Source: Paracoccaceae bacterium (GTDB lineage Bacteria > Pseudomonadota > Alphaproteobacteria > Rhodobacterales > Rhodobacteraceae). From it: 64,000 nt of DNA. A program made the position numbers and the translations under genes. The DNA lies in the NCBI GenBank assembly GCA_027489375.1, contig JAIXZW010000019.1:1-64000 (forward strand), given 5' to 3'. Under the pieces are notes generated by a model that had not been told where the DNA came from, made no database searches, and saw only the letters and a program-made list of their open reading frames with translations. Shown here piece by piece: positions 44,117-53,032 of the stretch (positions are counted from its first letter, which is position 1; every line of letters starts with the position of its first letter).

Positions 44117-44217
44117 TACCCCATCCCATCCCGCCCCACGAGGGGGAGGGAGGCGTTCGGGCGGGTGGCGTTGCGTTTGGGGCTGCGGGTGCTGTGAGTA
44201 TTTGGGCCAAGGTGAAA
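44117..44217 (+). repeat. Intergenic repeat, copy 4 (composite form)
   Basis: A left block CCCCACGAGGGGGAGGGA (44131-44148) is followed by the core GAGTATTTGGGCCAAGGTGA (44196-44215) and then AAAGGGCAG, as in copy 2. The end of the core runs into the left arm of the pheT terminator hairpin. It lies between the convergent DUF1523 and pheT genes. Confidence 0.75.
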
Positions 44218-44243
44218 AGGGCAGGGTTTGACCCCTGCCCTTT
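44216..44243. terminator. Terminator between DUF1523 and pheT
   Basis: A perfect 11-bp stem AAAGGGCAGGG / CCCTGCCCTTT with a 6-base loop. On the minus strand the right arm is followed by TTCACC rather than a U-run; on the plus strand TTTCGCGTTT follows. It serves one or both convergent genes. Confidence 0.75.
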
Positions 44244-44269
44244 CGCGTTTGGTGCCGGTTTGCGCGGGG

Positions 44270-46678
44270 TCAGCCGCGCAGGGTGCCGCCTGTGGCTTTC
44301 GTGACCTTTTCGATGATCTTGGCCGAGACGGCTTCGATGTCGGCATCGGTCAGGGTCTTGTCGGTCGGTTGCAGGCGGACGGTGAGGGCGATGGATTTCT
44401 TGCCCGCGCCCATCTGCGCTTCTGCCTTGTCGCCGATGAACTGGTCGAAGAGGCGGACGCTTTCGATCAGCGCCTTGTCGGCACCGATGGCGGCGTTGAG
44501 GGCGGTCAACGCCTCGACGTTCGCGTCGACGACGAAGGCGAAGTCACGTTCCACCGCTTGCAGGTCGCTGATGGCGAGTGCGGGGCGGGTGGGGGTTTTC
44601 ACCTTGGGCAGCGGCACGTTGGCGGGCAGGATGGTGAAGGCCACGGCGGGGCCTTTGACGCCCATCGCGGCGAGGATCTTGGGATGCACCTCGCCAAAGG
44701 TTGCCATTGCGTTGGGGCCGAGGGCGATGCAGCCCGAGCGGCCGGGGTGCCACCATGCGGCGACCTTGCGGTTGATCTGCACGCGGGCGGGTGCGCCCAA
44801 GGCGGCGAGGACCGCTTCGGCATCGGCCTTGGCGTCGAAGACGTCGACGGGGCGGCGGCTGCCATAGGGGTCGCGCGGGGCGGTGTGGCCGACGAGCAGG
44901 CCCGTGGCTTGCAGGTGCTGTTCCCCCGGTTCGCCGCCGTGGAAGGCGGGGCCGATTTCACAAAGGGCGAGGTCGGCGAAGCCGCGGGCCTGATTGCGGG
45001 CAGCAGCGCGGAGCAGGCCGGGCAGCAGGTCGGGGCGGAGGTGGGTCATTTCCGACGAGATGGGGTTGTCGATCATCACCGCATCGGTGCCGCCGCCAAA
45101 CAGGGTGGCGGCTTCGGCGTCGATGAAGCTGTAGGTGACGCATTCGTTGTAGCCCAAGGCGGCGAGCGTGCGGCGGGCGCTGCGTTCGCGGATCTGCGCG
45201 GGCGTCAGGATCGGGCGCGGCACGCCTGCGGTAGCGCGGGTCAGGGGCTTGCCTTGCAATTTGGTGAGCGATGCGATGCGGGCGACCTCTTCCACAAGAT
45301 CGGCTTCGCCGAGCACGTCGGGGCGCCACGTGGGCGGGGTTGCCATGTCGCCGTTCAGGGTGAAACCGAGGGCTTCGAGCGTGCGGCGCTGTTCGGCCTC
45401 GGGGATGTCCATCCCGACGAGGGAGATCACGCGGGCGGGGTTGAGGCGGTATGCGCGGGAGGTGTCGGGCACCGCACCGTCGACGGCGAGGTCCGAGGCT
45501 TGCCCTCCGCAGAGGTCGAGGATCATCTGGGTGGCGAGGTCGAGGCCCGGCAGCGTGAAAGCGGGGTCCACACCGCGTTCGAAGCGGTAGCGGGCGTCGG
45601 AGTTCACCTTGAGCGCGCGGCCCGTGGCGGCGACGGTGATCGGGTCCCAATAGGCGGATTCGAGGAAGACGTCGGTCGTCGCCTCGGTGCAGCCCGAAAG
45701 CTCGCCGCCCATGATCCCTGCGAGGGATTCGGGTTGGGCATCGTCGGAGATGAGCATCATGCCTTCGGCCAGACGGTAGGTCTTGCCGTCGAGCGCAAGC
45801 AGCTCCTCGCCGCCTTTGGCGGGGTGGATGCGCAGGTTGCCATGCACCTTGGCCGCGTCGAAGACGTGGAGCGGGCGGTTGAGGGCGAAGGTGAAGAAGT
45901 TGGTGATATCGACCAGCGTCGAGATGGGGCGCAGGCCGATGGCGGTCAGGCGGTCGGCCAGCCACGCGGGCGAGGGGCCGTTCTTGACGCCACGGATCAG
46001 GCGCCCTGCGAAGAGCGGGCAGCCCTTGGTTTTCAATGCCTCGTCGATGGTCACGGTGATCGGGCAGGGGAAGCCGCCCTTGATCGCCGGAATGTCGAGC
46101 GGTTTCAGCTTGCCCAAGCCGCGCGCCGCAAGGTCGCGGGCGATGCCGCGCACGCCAAGCGCATCGGGGCGGTTGGGGGTGATCTTGATGTGGATCATCG
46201 GGTCCACGACCGAGGGGCGGTTGATCGCCAGCCAGTCGGTGAATTTCTGCCCGACTTCGCCCGACGCCAGTTCGATGATGCCGTTGTGTTCGTCCGACAG
46301 TTCAAGCTCGCGTTCCGAGCACATCATGCCGTGGGATTCGACGCCGCGGATCTTGCCGACGCCAAGGGTGACGTCGATGCCGGGGACGTAATCGCCGGGT
46401 TTTGCCAGAACGACCGTGATGCCAGCGCGGGCGTTGGGGGCGCCGCAGACGATCTGCTTTTCGCCCTCGTCCGTCATGACGCGGCAGACGCGGAGTTTGT
46501 CGGCGTCAGGGTGCTGTTCGGCGTGGGTGATCTTGGCGAGCGTGAAGGTCGCAAGGCGCGCGGCGCGGTTCGACACCTCCTCCACTTCCAGACCGAGGTC
46601 GGTCAGGGCGTAGAGGATGTCGTCGAGCGTGGCTTCGGTGTCGAGGTGGTCACGCAGCCAGGAGAGGGTGAATTTCAT
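44270..46678 (-). CDS. pheT: Phenylalanine--tRNA ligase beta subunit
   Basis: An 802-residue PheT. The N-terminal region MKFTLSWLRDHLDTEATLDD leads into the tRNA-binding OB fold (HPDADKLRVCRVMTDEGEKQ). B3/B4 editing and B5 domains follow (GLRPISTLVDITNFF; ITNFF type motifs), then the catalytic-like core, and at the C-terminus a ferredoxin-fold anticodon-binding domain (ERDFAFVVDANVEALTAL). It forms an alpha2beta2 enzyme with PheS, which starts the operon 11 bp upstream. Confidence 0.97.
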   Translation of the reverse strand: MKFTLSWLRDHLDTEATLDDILYALTDLGLEVEEVSNRAARLATFTLAKITHAEQHPDADKLRVCRVMTDEGEKQIVCGAPNARAGITVVLAKPGDYVPGIDVTLGVGKIRGVESHGMMCSERELELSDEHNGIIELASGEVGQKFTDWLAINRPSVVDPMIHIKITPNRPDALGVRGIARDLAARGLGKLKPLDIPAIKGGFPCPITVTIDEALKTKGCPLFAGRLIRGVKNGPSPAWLADRLTAIGLRPISTLVDITNFFTFALNRPLHVFDAAKVHGNLRIHPAKGGEELLALDGKTYRLAEGMMLISDDAQPESLAGIMGGELSGCTEATTDVFLESAYWDPITVAATGRALKVNSDARYRFERGVDPAFTLPGLDLATQMILDLCGGQASDLAVDGAVPDTSRAYRLNPARVISLVGMDIPEAEQRRTLEALGFTLNGDMATPPTWRPDVLGEADLVEEVARIASLTKLQGKPLTRATAGVPRPILTPAQIRERSARRTLAALGYNECVTYSFIDAEAATLFGGGTDAVMIDNPISSEMTHLRPDLLPGLLRAAARNQARGFADLALCEIGPAFHGGEPGEQHLQATGLLVGHTAPRDPYGSRRPVDVFDAKADAEAVLAALGAPARVQINRKVAAWWHPGRSGCIALGPNAMATFGEVHPKILAAMGVKGPAVAFTILPANVPLPKVKTPTRPALAISDLQAVERDFAFVVDANVEALTALNAAIGADKALIESVRLFDQFIGDKAEAQMGAGKKSIALTVRLQPTDKTLTDADIEAVSAKIIEKVTKATGGTLRG

Positions 46679-46688
46679 TGCGTCTTCC

Positions 46689-47771
46689 TCAGCGGCTCAG
46701 GCCAGCGGGCAGGGTGGGGAGATCGAGCGCGGCAAAGCCGTAGTGGCGCAGCCAGCGGAGGTCGGATTCGAAGAAGGCGCGGAGGTCGGGGATGCCGTAT
46801 TTGAGCATCGCCAGACGGTCGATGCCCATGCCGAAGGCGAAGCCCTGCCATTCGTCGGGGTTCACGCCTGCCGCTTTCAGCACTTTGGGGTGGACCATGC
46901 CGGAGCCGAGGATTTCCATCCACTTGTCGCCTTCGCCGATCTTGAGCTGTCCGCCTTCCCACGAGCAGCGGATGTCCACCTCGGCCGAGGGTTCGGTGAA
47001 GGGGAAGTGGCTGGCGCGGAAGCGGAGTTCGACGGAAGGCACCTCGAAGAAGGCGCGGCAGAATTCTTCCAGCACCCATTTCAGGTTGGCCATCGAGACG
47101 TCACGGTCGATGCACAGACCCTCGACCTGATGGAACATCGGGGTGTGGGTCTGGTCCATGTCCATGCGGTAGACGCGGCCGGGGGCGATGACGCGGATCG
47201 GCGCGCCCTGTTCGGTCATGGCGCGGATCTGGACGGGGCTGGTGTGGGTGCGCAAAACGTGGGGCGGGCGGTCGTCGCCTGCCGCGCGGTTCATGAAGAA
47301 GGTGTCGTGTTCCTGCCGCGCGGGGTGTTCGGGCGGGATGTTCAGCGCGTCGAAGTTATACCAGTCGGATTCGACCTGCGGCCCTTCGGCCACGGCGAAG
47401 CCCATGTCGGCGAAGATGGCGGTGAGCTCTTCCATCACCTGGGACACGGGGTGGATCGTGCCCGTGCGGCGCGGGCGGGCGGGGAGCGTGACGTCGAGCC
47501 ATTCGGATTTCAGGCGTGCGTCGAGGGCGGCATCGGCAAGGCCGGATTTGCGGGCGCGCAGGGCGGCGTCGATCTCGTCTTTCAGGACGTTGAGCATCGC
47601 GCCCGCGGCTTTGCGCTGGTCAGGTTCCATCTTGCCCAAGCCTGCCATGAGCGCTGAAATCTCGCCCTTTTTGCCAAGGGCACCGACGCGGACCTCTTCC
47701 AGCGCGGATTCGTCTGCTGCCGTGGCGATGGCCGCAAGATACTTGGCCTTGAGCGTGTCGAGCCCGTCCAT
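46689..47771 (-). CDS. pheS: Phenylalanine--tRNA ligase alpha subunit
   Basis: A 360-residue PheS with the helical N-terminal arm ([20 protein letters not shown]) and class II catalytic motifs: motif 2 near [20 protein letters not shown] and motif 3 [18 protein letters not shown]. It charges tRNA-Phe together with PheT. ATG 47771 has AAGGAGG 5 bases upstream, the best ribosome binding site in the region, ruling out the longer open frame. In related genomes pheST often follows rplT directly; here two unrelated genes lie between. Confidence 0.97.
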   Translation of the reverse strand: MDGLDTLKAKYLAAIATAADESALEEVRVGALGKKGEISALMAGLGKMEPDQRKAAGAMLNVLKDEIDAALRARKSGLADAALDARLKSEWLDVTLPARPRRTGTIHPVSQVMEELTAIFADMGFAVAEGPQVESDWYNFDALNIPPEHPARQEHDTFFMNRAAGDDRPPHVLRTHTSPVQIRAMTEQGAPIRVIAPGRVYRMDMDQTHTPMFHQVEGLCIDRDVSMANLKWVLEEFCRAFFEVPSVELRFRASHFPFTEPSAEVDIRCSWEGGQLKIGEGDKWMEILGSGMVHPKVLKAAGVNPDEWQGFAFGMGIDRLAMLKYGIPDLRAFFESDLRWLRHYGFAALDLPTLPAGLSR

Positions 47772-47837
47772 ATGTGCCTCCTTGGGGTGCGGCACGGTGC
47801 TAGCCTTGGAAGGGCTGCGATGCAAGGGCAGAGGGCG

Positions 47838-48524
47838 TCAGCGGGTCTTAATCACCTTGGCGAGCCGCGCGCCTATTCCGGCGCTGCCCTTGGCCGAAGG
47901 ATGGATCAGGTCGAACTGGAACATGGAGGCATCGCCGCGGGGGACGAGGTCTGACATGGGGACGAAGAAGATGCCCTTCGGGTCGGTCGCGGCAAGGCGT
48001 GTCAGGCGGCGGTCAAGTTCGTCGCCATAGGGGCGGCAGGCGCGGACGGGGGTGTAGAGGCCCGGGTTTCGCAGGTAGCCGGAATAGACGACGCGGGCGC
48101 CATCGGCACGCAGCCGGCGGACGAATTCGGGGATCGCGCCCGTCTTGGCATCGGCGGATATGAGGCGGTCCACCATGCGTTGGCAGGCACCGCAGCCGCA
48201 GCCGAACAACAGGTCGTTGCCGCCGCCATTCAGGACGACCCAGTCCCAATCGCCCTTTGTATACTGCGCCCCAAGGCGCAGGCCCGCAGCGCCACTGACG
48301 GGAAGGAAGTAGAAATATCGCGCGCCGACGACGGAGCGGTCGATCACTTCGGCCCCTAACTGCCGTTCGATTTCGTTGCTGACAGCACGTCCCGTGGCGC
48401 GGTTCGCGGCCATCATTGAATCGCCCATCAACAGAATGCGCGCATCCTTGTTCTTGTCTGTCACCGTCTCGCCGCATGACACGAGTGTCACAAGCGCGAG
48501 CAGAGCAAATGCGACACGCAGCAT
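47838..48524 (-). CDS. SGNH/GDSL hydrolase lipoprotein
   Basis: A 228-residue predicted lipoprotein. The signal is MLRVAFALLALVTLVSC (lipobox TLVS-C17). The SGNH fold has ILLMGDSMMAANRA (nucleophile Ser in GDSM), VVLNGGGNDLL (block III) and DLIHPSAKG (Asp-x-x-His). An unusual cysteine cluster FGCGCGACQRMV follows block III and may form disulfides. It is probably a periplasmic esterase or sugar deacetylase. The radical SAM gene is 22 bp upstream on the same strand. Confidence 0.85.
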   Translation of the reverse strand: MLRVAFALLALVTLVSCGETVTDKNKDARILLMGDSMMAANRATGRAVSNEIERQLGAEVIDRSVVGARYFYFLPVSGAAGLRLGAQYTKGDWDWVVLNGGGNDLLFGCGCGACQRMVDRLISADAKTGAIPEFVRRLRADGARVVYSGYLRNPGLYTPVRACRPYGDELDRRLTRLAATDPKGIFFVPMSDLVPRGDASMFQFDLIHPSAKGSAGIGARLAKVIKTR

Positions 48525-48546
48525 CGGCTTGTCCCTTGTCAGGAGT

Positions 48547-49512
48547 TCAGGTCGCGGTCGCCTGTTCCATCGGTGCGACGTGGCGAAGGTATGCGCTTTG
48601 CAACTGTGTGCGCCAGTCTTTTTGCGAAAGCACAACCGGAGCGGTGCAGGTTGCGCAGGGGCCAGTCTTGGCGCGGTCATGGATCAGCCCGCGCCGCCAT
48701 GCGGCGGCTTTCGCGCCGAAGAAGATGTCGAAGATCGTCTCGGCGCGGTCGAGGTTGCCGACGACGTGCTTGGCATGTTCGGGCCGGTCGCTGCGGATGT
48801 GGCAGCAGGGCACGACATTGCCGGTGTAGCCCATATGGAAATGCTGGAAGACGAAGTTGCACGGGTCGGTGCGGGGGTTTTCCGGCGAAAGGTCGGGCAG
48901 CAGGCCGCCGCGGTCGTTGCCGTGCTTGGCAAAGTTGATGGCGCGGGTTTCCATTTCGAGTTTCGGCGTGTCGAACTGCGCGATGATGTTGTCGTTCGGT
49001 CGGATCTGCTTGAACCGCGCCTGAAGCCCCGTGCGGTGCGAGATTTCCGCGATGCGATTCAGGACGTAAAGGTCCGAGTAGGTATCGCCCTGCTTGAGAT
49101 GGATCGACACGTGCATGTAATCAAGCCCCGCCGCGGCAAGGTCGTCGACGTAGGCGGGGGTCAGGTAGTCGCCATTGGTGTAGATCATGATCCGCGCCTT
49201 TGGCATGGCGGCGCGGGCTTCGGCGATGCGGTCAAGGATCGCGCGGTCGTAGAGCGGTTCGTTGTAGCTGTTCAGCACGAAGTAGCGGGCGAAGCCGATT
49301 TCACCCAGATCGCGCATGAGCTTGTCCCAGATCGCCGGTTTCATGCGGACATTGGGGCCGAGGCGGTCGCCCACGACATTGGGGCAATAGTCGCAGCGGC
49401 GGTTGCAGTAGGAGTGGGTTTCCACCTCGATCCGGTTGACGGTCTGGAGGAAAAGCTCGCGCTGCCGCTTGGGGTCGGTCAGCGGGGCATACATTTCGCG
49501 TCCGATATACAT
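48547..49512 (-). CDS. Radical SAM protein with SPASM-like C-terminal cysteines
   Basis: A 321-residue radical SAM enzyme. The 4Fe-4S/SAM motif is C36-x3-C40-x2-C43 (SYCNRRCDYCPN). The barrel continues with YFVLNSYNEPLYDRAILDRI and IYTNGDYLTPAYVDDLAAAG. C-terminal VVPCCHIRSDRPEH and TGPCATCTAP resemble a SPASM auxiliary-cluster domain. No peptide precursor gene is visible next to it, so the substrate is unknown. The start MYIGREMYAPLTDP (49512) is inferred; the promoter may lie in the 139 bp after rplT. The SGNH lipoprotein gene follows. Confidence 0.85.
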   Translation of the reverse strand: MYIGREMYAPLTDPKRQRELFLQTVNRIEVETHSYCNRRCDYCPNVVGDRLGPNVRMKPAIWDKLMRDLGEIGFARYFVLNSYNEPLYDRAILDRIAEARAAMPKARIMIYTNGDYLTPAYVDDLAAAGLDYMHVSIHLKQGDTYSDLYVLNRIAEISHRTGLQARFKQIRPNDNIIAQFDTPKLEMETRAINFAKHGNDRGGLLPDLSPENPRTDPCNFVFQHFHMGYTGNVVPCCHIRSDRPEHAKHVVGNLDRAETIFDIFFGAKAAAWRRGLIHDRAKTGPCATCTAPVVLSQKDWRTQLQSAYLRHVAPMEQATAT

Positions 49513-49601
49513 GGCACAACTCGTCAAATAAACACAGGAAACGGGCACAGGCAGGGCGGTCTTTGTCCGATGATAACGGCAAAAGCGTGACCGCCAAAGC
49601 A

Positions 49602-49629
49602 AAAGGCCCCGCCTTGCGGCAGGGCCTTT
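49602..49629 (-). terminator. rplT terminator
   Basis: A 12-bp stem with one mismatch (AAAGGCCCCGCC / GGCAGGGCCTTT) and loop TTGC, followed on the minus strand by TGCTTTGG. It is 23 bp after the rplT stop and separates the ribosomal operon from the radical SAM gene. Confidence 0.8.
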
Positions 49630-49651
49630 CGGAATTCGGTGATCCGGTGGA

Positions 49652-50014
49652 TCAGGCCAGAGCGGCTTTCGCTTGCGCGGCGATGGCGTTGAACGCTTCC
49701 GGCTCGTGCACGGCGAGGTCGGCCAGAACCTTGCGGTCCACTTCGATGCCGGCTTTGGCCAGACCGTTGATGAAGCGCGAGTAGGTCATTTCGAGGTCGA
49801 ACAGGCGGACGGCGGCGTTGATACGCTGGATCCAAAGGGCGCGGAAGTTGCGCTTGCGGACCTTGCGGTCGCGGGTCGCATACTGCTGGGCCTTGTCGAC
49901 GGCTTGCGTCGCCGTGCGGAAGTTGGTGCTGCGGGCGGCGTAGTAGCCCTTGGCCTTCTTGATAACCTTGCGGTGGCGGGCGTGCGTGACGACGCCAGAT
50001 TTAACGCGGGACAT
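49652..50014 (-). CDS. rplT: 50S ribosomal protein L20
   Basis: A 120-residue L20: [61 protein letters not shown]20 binds 23S rRNA domain I and is needed early in 50S assembly. It follows rpmI by 12 bp; infC is not adjacent here. A terminator lies 23 bp after the stop. Confidence 0.98.
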   Translation of the reverse strand: MSRVKSGVVTHARHRKVIKKAKGYYAARSTNFRTATQAVDKAQQYATRDRKVRKRNFRALWIQRINAAVRLFDLEMTYSRFINGLAKAGIEVDRKVLADLAVHEPEAFNAIAAQAKAALA

Positions 50015-50026
50015 CTGTCGCTCTCC

Positions 50027-50227
50027 TTACCGGTCGTAGGGCATGTATTTTTTGACGATCTTCGCGTCGGACGGGTTCAGGATCATGGTCCCGGACGCGT
50101 CGCGGATGAATTTCGTCGTACGCTTGATCATGCCGTGGCGTTTGCCGGCGACGCCGGCTTTCACACGACCGGAAGCCGTGAAGCTGAAACGCTTCTTGGC
50201 CGCCGACTTGGTCTTCATCTTGGGCAT
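50027..50227 (-). CDS. rpmI: 50S ribosomal protein L35
   Basis: A 66-residue L35: [40 protein letters not shown]. The start at 50227 (MPKMKTK) is the family start and is preceded by GGAGATGGAAAT; a longer frame upstream is spurious. It forms an operon with rplT. Confidence 0.97.
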   Translation of the reverse strand: MPKMKTKSAAKKRFSFTASGRVKAGVAGKRHGMIKRTTKFIRDASGTMILNPSDAKIVKKYMPYDR

Positions 50228-50339
50228 TTCCATCTCCGTGGTTGCAGGCGCGACTCGGCATGCCACGTTGGCCGGCCGCGCGGGTATCGCAAGGCGTGCC
50301 GTATAGGCGGGCTTGGGCAGGCGTGCAAGGGGGAAAAGG

Positions 50340-50570
50340 CTAGAGGACGTAGCGGCCCAGAACGGTGAAGATCACGTCGGGCAGCTTGCCGAAGCTGTAG
50401 CCGAAAGGGTTGAGGACGAGCGCCACGACCATCAGCAGGAAACCGATCAGTAGGATGGCGCCCCCCGTGACGGGGAGGCGCGCATCTATCCAGGCGGCGA
50501 CGATGGACAGGGACGACAGCAACACCAGACCAAGGCCGACGACGAGCGCGAGGTCAGGGTCGATGGTCAT
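50340..50570 (-). CDS. Small membrane protein, unknown function
   Basis: A 76-residue protein with two membrane helices: residues 7-26 ([20 protein letters not shown]) and 34-55 ([22 protein letters not shown]). It ends with [19 protein letters not shown]-like sequence ([20 protein letters not shown]). Conserved short proteins of this kind lie beside pyk in Rhodobacterales; the function is unknown. The start is 45 bp after the pyk stop on the same strand. Confidence 0.72.
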   Translation of the reverse strand: MTIDPDLALVVGLGLVLLSSLSIVAAWIDARLPVTGGAILLIGFLLMVVALVLNPFGYSFGKLPDVIFTVLGRYVL

Positions 50571-50615
50571 TCCGCTCTCCGTCCCGTTGCCGCTTGGGAA
50601 AGGTGGCGCACCGGA

Positions 50616-52061
50616 TTACTCCGGTGCTTTGTAGACGAGCCGTTCGTCGCAGGGGGCGACGCGCAGGATGTTCGTGGTGCCCTGCACGTTGAAGGGCACG
50701 CCCGCGGTCAGGACGATCTGGTCTTTTTCGGTGGCGAAGCCATAGGTGCGGGCGGCGCGCACGGCCGAGATGACCGCGCCCTTGAACCGCTCCTGCTCTT
50801 CGGTCACGACGCAATGCGCGCCCCAGGTCAGGCACATGCGGCGGGCGGTTTCCACCAGCGGCGTGAGGGCGATGATCGGAACGCGCGGGCGTTCGCGGGC
50901 GACGAGCGCAACGGTCGTACCCGACTGCGAGAAGCAGCAGATGGCCTTGATGTCGGCTGCTTCGGAAATCTCGCGCGCGGCGGCGACGATGGCATCGGCG
51001 ACGTTGGTGCGGTTGATCGTGCGGCTCGATTCGATGACCTGGCGGTAGGTCGGATCGCTTTCGACGCTGATCGCCACGTTGTTCATCGTGGTGACGGCTT
51101 CGATCGGGTAGCGGCCCGCCGCCGATTCTGCCGAAAGCATGATGGCATCGGCGCCTTCGTAGATGGCGGTTGCGACGTCCGACACCTCGGCCCGCGTGGG
51201 CATGGGCGATTCGATCATGGATTCGAGCATCTGGGTCGCCACGATCACCGGCTTGGCGGCGGCGCGGGCGCCACGGACCAGACGCTTCTGGATCGGCGGG
51301 ACCGAATGCACGGGCAGTTCGACGCCAAGATCGCCGCGCGCCACCATGATACCGTCGGAGACGGCAAGGATGGCGTCATAGGCTTTGACCGCGGCGGGCT
51401 TTTCGATCTTGGACAGGACCGCGGCACGGCCCTTGGCGAGTTCCTTCGCTTCGATCACATCCTCGGGGCGCTGCACGAAGGAGAGGGCGAGCCATTCGAT
51501 GCCAAGCTCGCAGGCGAATTCGAGGTCCTTGCGGTCCTTGTCCGACAGCGCGGCGAGGGGAAGGAGAACGTCGGGGACGTTCACGCCCTTGCGGTTCGAG
51601 ATGGTGCCGCCGACCGTCACGGTGCAATTGGCGAAATCCTTGCCGCAGGTGTCGACGCGCAGGCGGATCTTGCCGTCGTTGACGAGCAGCGAGGAGCCGG
51701 GTTCGAGGGCGGCGAAAATCTCGGGATGCGGGAGTTGCACGCGGTTGATGTCGCCGGGCGTGGCATCAAGGTCCATGCGGAAGGCCGCGCCTTCGACCAG
51801 TTCTTCGCCCTTGGGGTTGGCGAAGGCGCCGACGCGCAGTTTCGGCCCCTGAAGGTCGGCCAGAATGCAGATCGGGCGGCCTGTATCGGCCTCGACCTGC
51901 CGGATGATGGCGTGGCGGGCGCGGATGTCTTCATGCGTGCCGTGCGACATGTTCAGGCGGAACACGTCGGCCCCCGCCTCGAACAGCGCGCGGATCATCT
52001 TGTAATCGCTTGAGGCCGGGCCCAGCGTGGCCACGATTTTAACGTTCCGAAGGCGTCTCAT
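50616..52061 (-). CDS. pyk: Pyruvate kinase
   Basis: A 481-residue pyruvate kinase: MRRLRNVKIVATLGPASSDY, FRLNMSHGTHEDIRARHA, ILADLQGPKLRVG, SKIEKPAAVKAYDAIL, MVARGDLGVELP and KPVIVATQMLESMI, including the active-site Lys of SKIEKP and the Mg2+ ligands. It converts phosphoenolpyruvate and ADP to pyruvate and ATP. ATG 52061 is preceded by GAGG. It is divergent from the second N-formylglutamate amidohydrolase gene with 144 bp between. Confidence 0.97.
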   Translation of the reverse strand: MRRLRNVKIVATLGPASSDYKMIRALFEAGADVFRLNMSHGTHEDIRARHAIIRQVEADTGRPICILADLQGPKLRVGAFANPKGEELVEGAAFRMDLDATPGDINRVQLPHPEIFAALEPGSSLLVNDGKIRLRVDTCGKDFANCTVTVGGTISNRKGVNVPDVLLPLAALSDKDRKDLEFACELGIEWLALSFVQRPEDVIEAKELAKGRAAVLSKIEKPAAVKAYDAILAVSDGIMVARGDLGVELPVHSVPPIQKRLVRGARAAAKPVIVATQMLESMIESPMPTRAEVSDVATAIYEGADAIMLSAESAAGRYPIEAVTTMNNVAISVESDPTYRQVIESSRTINRTNVADAIVAAAREISEAADIKAICCFSQSGTTVALVARERPRVPIIALTPLVETARRMCLTWGAHCVVTEEQERFKGAVISAVRAARTYGFATEKDQIVLTAGVPFNVQGTTNILRVAPCDERLVYKAPE

Positions 52062-52205
52062 GTGCCTCGTTCCTTATTCAGTTTCGTCCGTCGTGGGTGG
52101 TGGGCCGCCGGTCTTATGGCCCAAAGCGCCCCCTTGGGCAACTGGCGCTTCGGTATTCGTCAGAATAAATGATGTATTCGGACAAATGGACGGGACAGGT
52201 CTGGC

Positions 52206-52943
52206 GTGGGTGCCTATCGGATCATCGGAGAAGAAAGGGCAGGGCGGTGGCTGGTCACGTGCGATCATGCATCCAACCGTGTGCCCGATTGGATTGGCAA
52301 CGGCAGTCTCGGAATCGATGCTGCCGACATGGCGCGGCATATCGCTTGGGATGTCGGTGCGGCTGGTCTGGCCGAGGGGTTGGCTGCCGCGTTGCAAAGC
52401 CCCTGCATCCTGACCAATTTCTCGCGGCTGGTGATTGATCCGAACCGCGGCGAGGATGATCCGACGCTGGTGATGAAGCTTTATGACGGCACGATCATTC
52501 CCGCCAACCGCCACGCGGGCGAGGCAGAAGTGGGCGAGCGGCTGGACCGGCTGCACCGGCCCTATCACGCGGCTTTGGCGCGGCTTGCGGCACGGCGGCC
52601 GGATACGGTGATCGTGGCGGTCCATTCCTTTACGCCCTGCCTGCGCGGTCGCGCGCCGCGACCGTGGCATGTGGGCGTGCTGCATTCGCATCTCGACGAG
52701 CGGTTGAGCCGCGCGCTGATCGACCGCCTGCGGGCGGAGCCTGACCTTTGCGTGGGGGACAACGAGCCTTACAACGGCCATCTGCCCGGCGATGCCATCG
52801 ACCGTCACGCCTTGCAGCACGGGCGTCTGAACACGTTGATCGAGGTGAGGAACGACCTGATCGCCACGGCAGCGGAGCAGACGGCATGGGCCGAACGGCT
52901 GGCTGCGATGCTGGAGCAGTGTCTGGATGATCTGGGCCTTTGA
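52206..52943 (+). CDS. N-formylglutamate amidohydrolase family protein (copy 2)
   Basis: A 245-residue member of PF05013, shorter than the copy at 358-1218 and of another subgroup. LVTCDHASNRVPDWIG near the N-terminus holds the first metal-binding Asp-His. NFSRLVIDPNRGEDDPTLV, VIVAVHSFTPCLRG and VGDNEPYNGHLPGDAIDRHA complete the pattern. This subgroup is often annotated as N-formylglutamate amidohydrolase without proof of substrate. The start is GTG 52206. It is divergent from pyk and ends 89 bp before RTX gene 2. Confidence 0.88.
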   Translation: MGAYRIIGEERAGRWLVTCDHASNRVPDWIGNGSLGIDAADMARHIAWDVGAAGLAEGLAAALQSPCILTNFSRLVIDPNRGEDDPTLVMKLYDGTIIPANRHAGEAEVGERLDRLHRPYHAALARLAARRPDTVIVAVHSFTPCLRGRAPRPWHVGVLHSHLDERLSRALIDRLRAEPDLCVGDNEPYNGHLPGDAIDRHALQHGRLNTLIEVRNDLIATAAEQTAWAERLAAMLEQCLDDLGL

Positions 52944-53016
52944 CCATAGGCCGGGATGCAATTGCGCTTAGCGGCGGATCATTGTTTCTCCCGAGCCGCG
53001 CCATTTGCCGATAAAC

Positions 53017-53022
53017 TTGACT
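53017..53022 (+). promoter_or_regulatory. Possible -35 element (TTGACT) upstream of RTX gene 2
   Basis: TTGACT lies 60 bp before the ATG at 53077. The same hexamer stands 65 bp before the ATG of RTX gene 3 (54525-54530). No convincing -10 box is seen at the right distance. If it is a promoter, the in-frame TTG at 53033 would lie inside it and could not be the start codon. Confidence 0.3.
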
Positions 53023-53032
53023 GCCGCGAATT

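Noticed and set aside
44228-46804. A long open frame antisense to pheT (about 858 codons)
   Set aside because: It mirrors pheT codons; no known motif and atypical amino acid content. pheT itself is fully recognisable.
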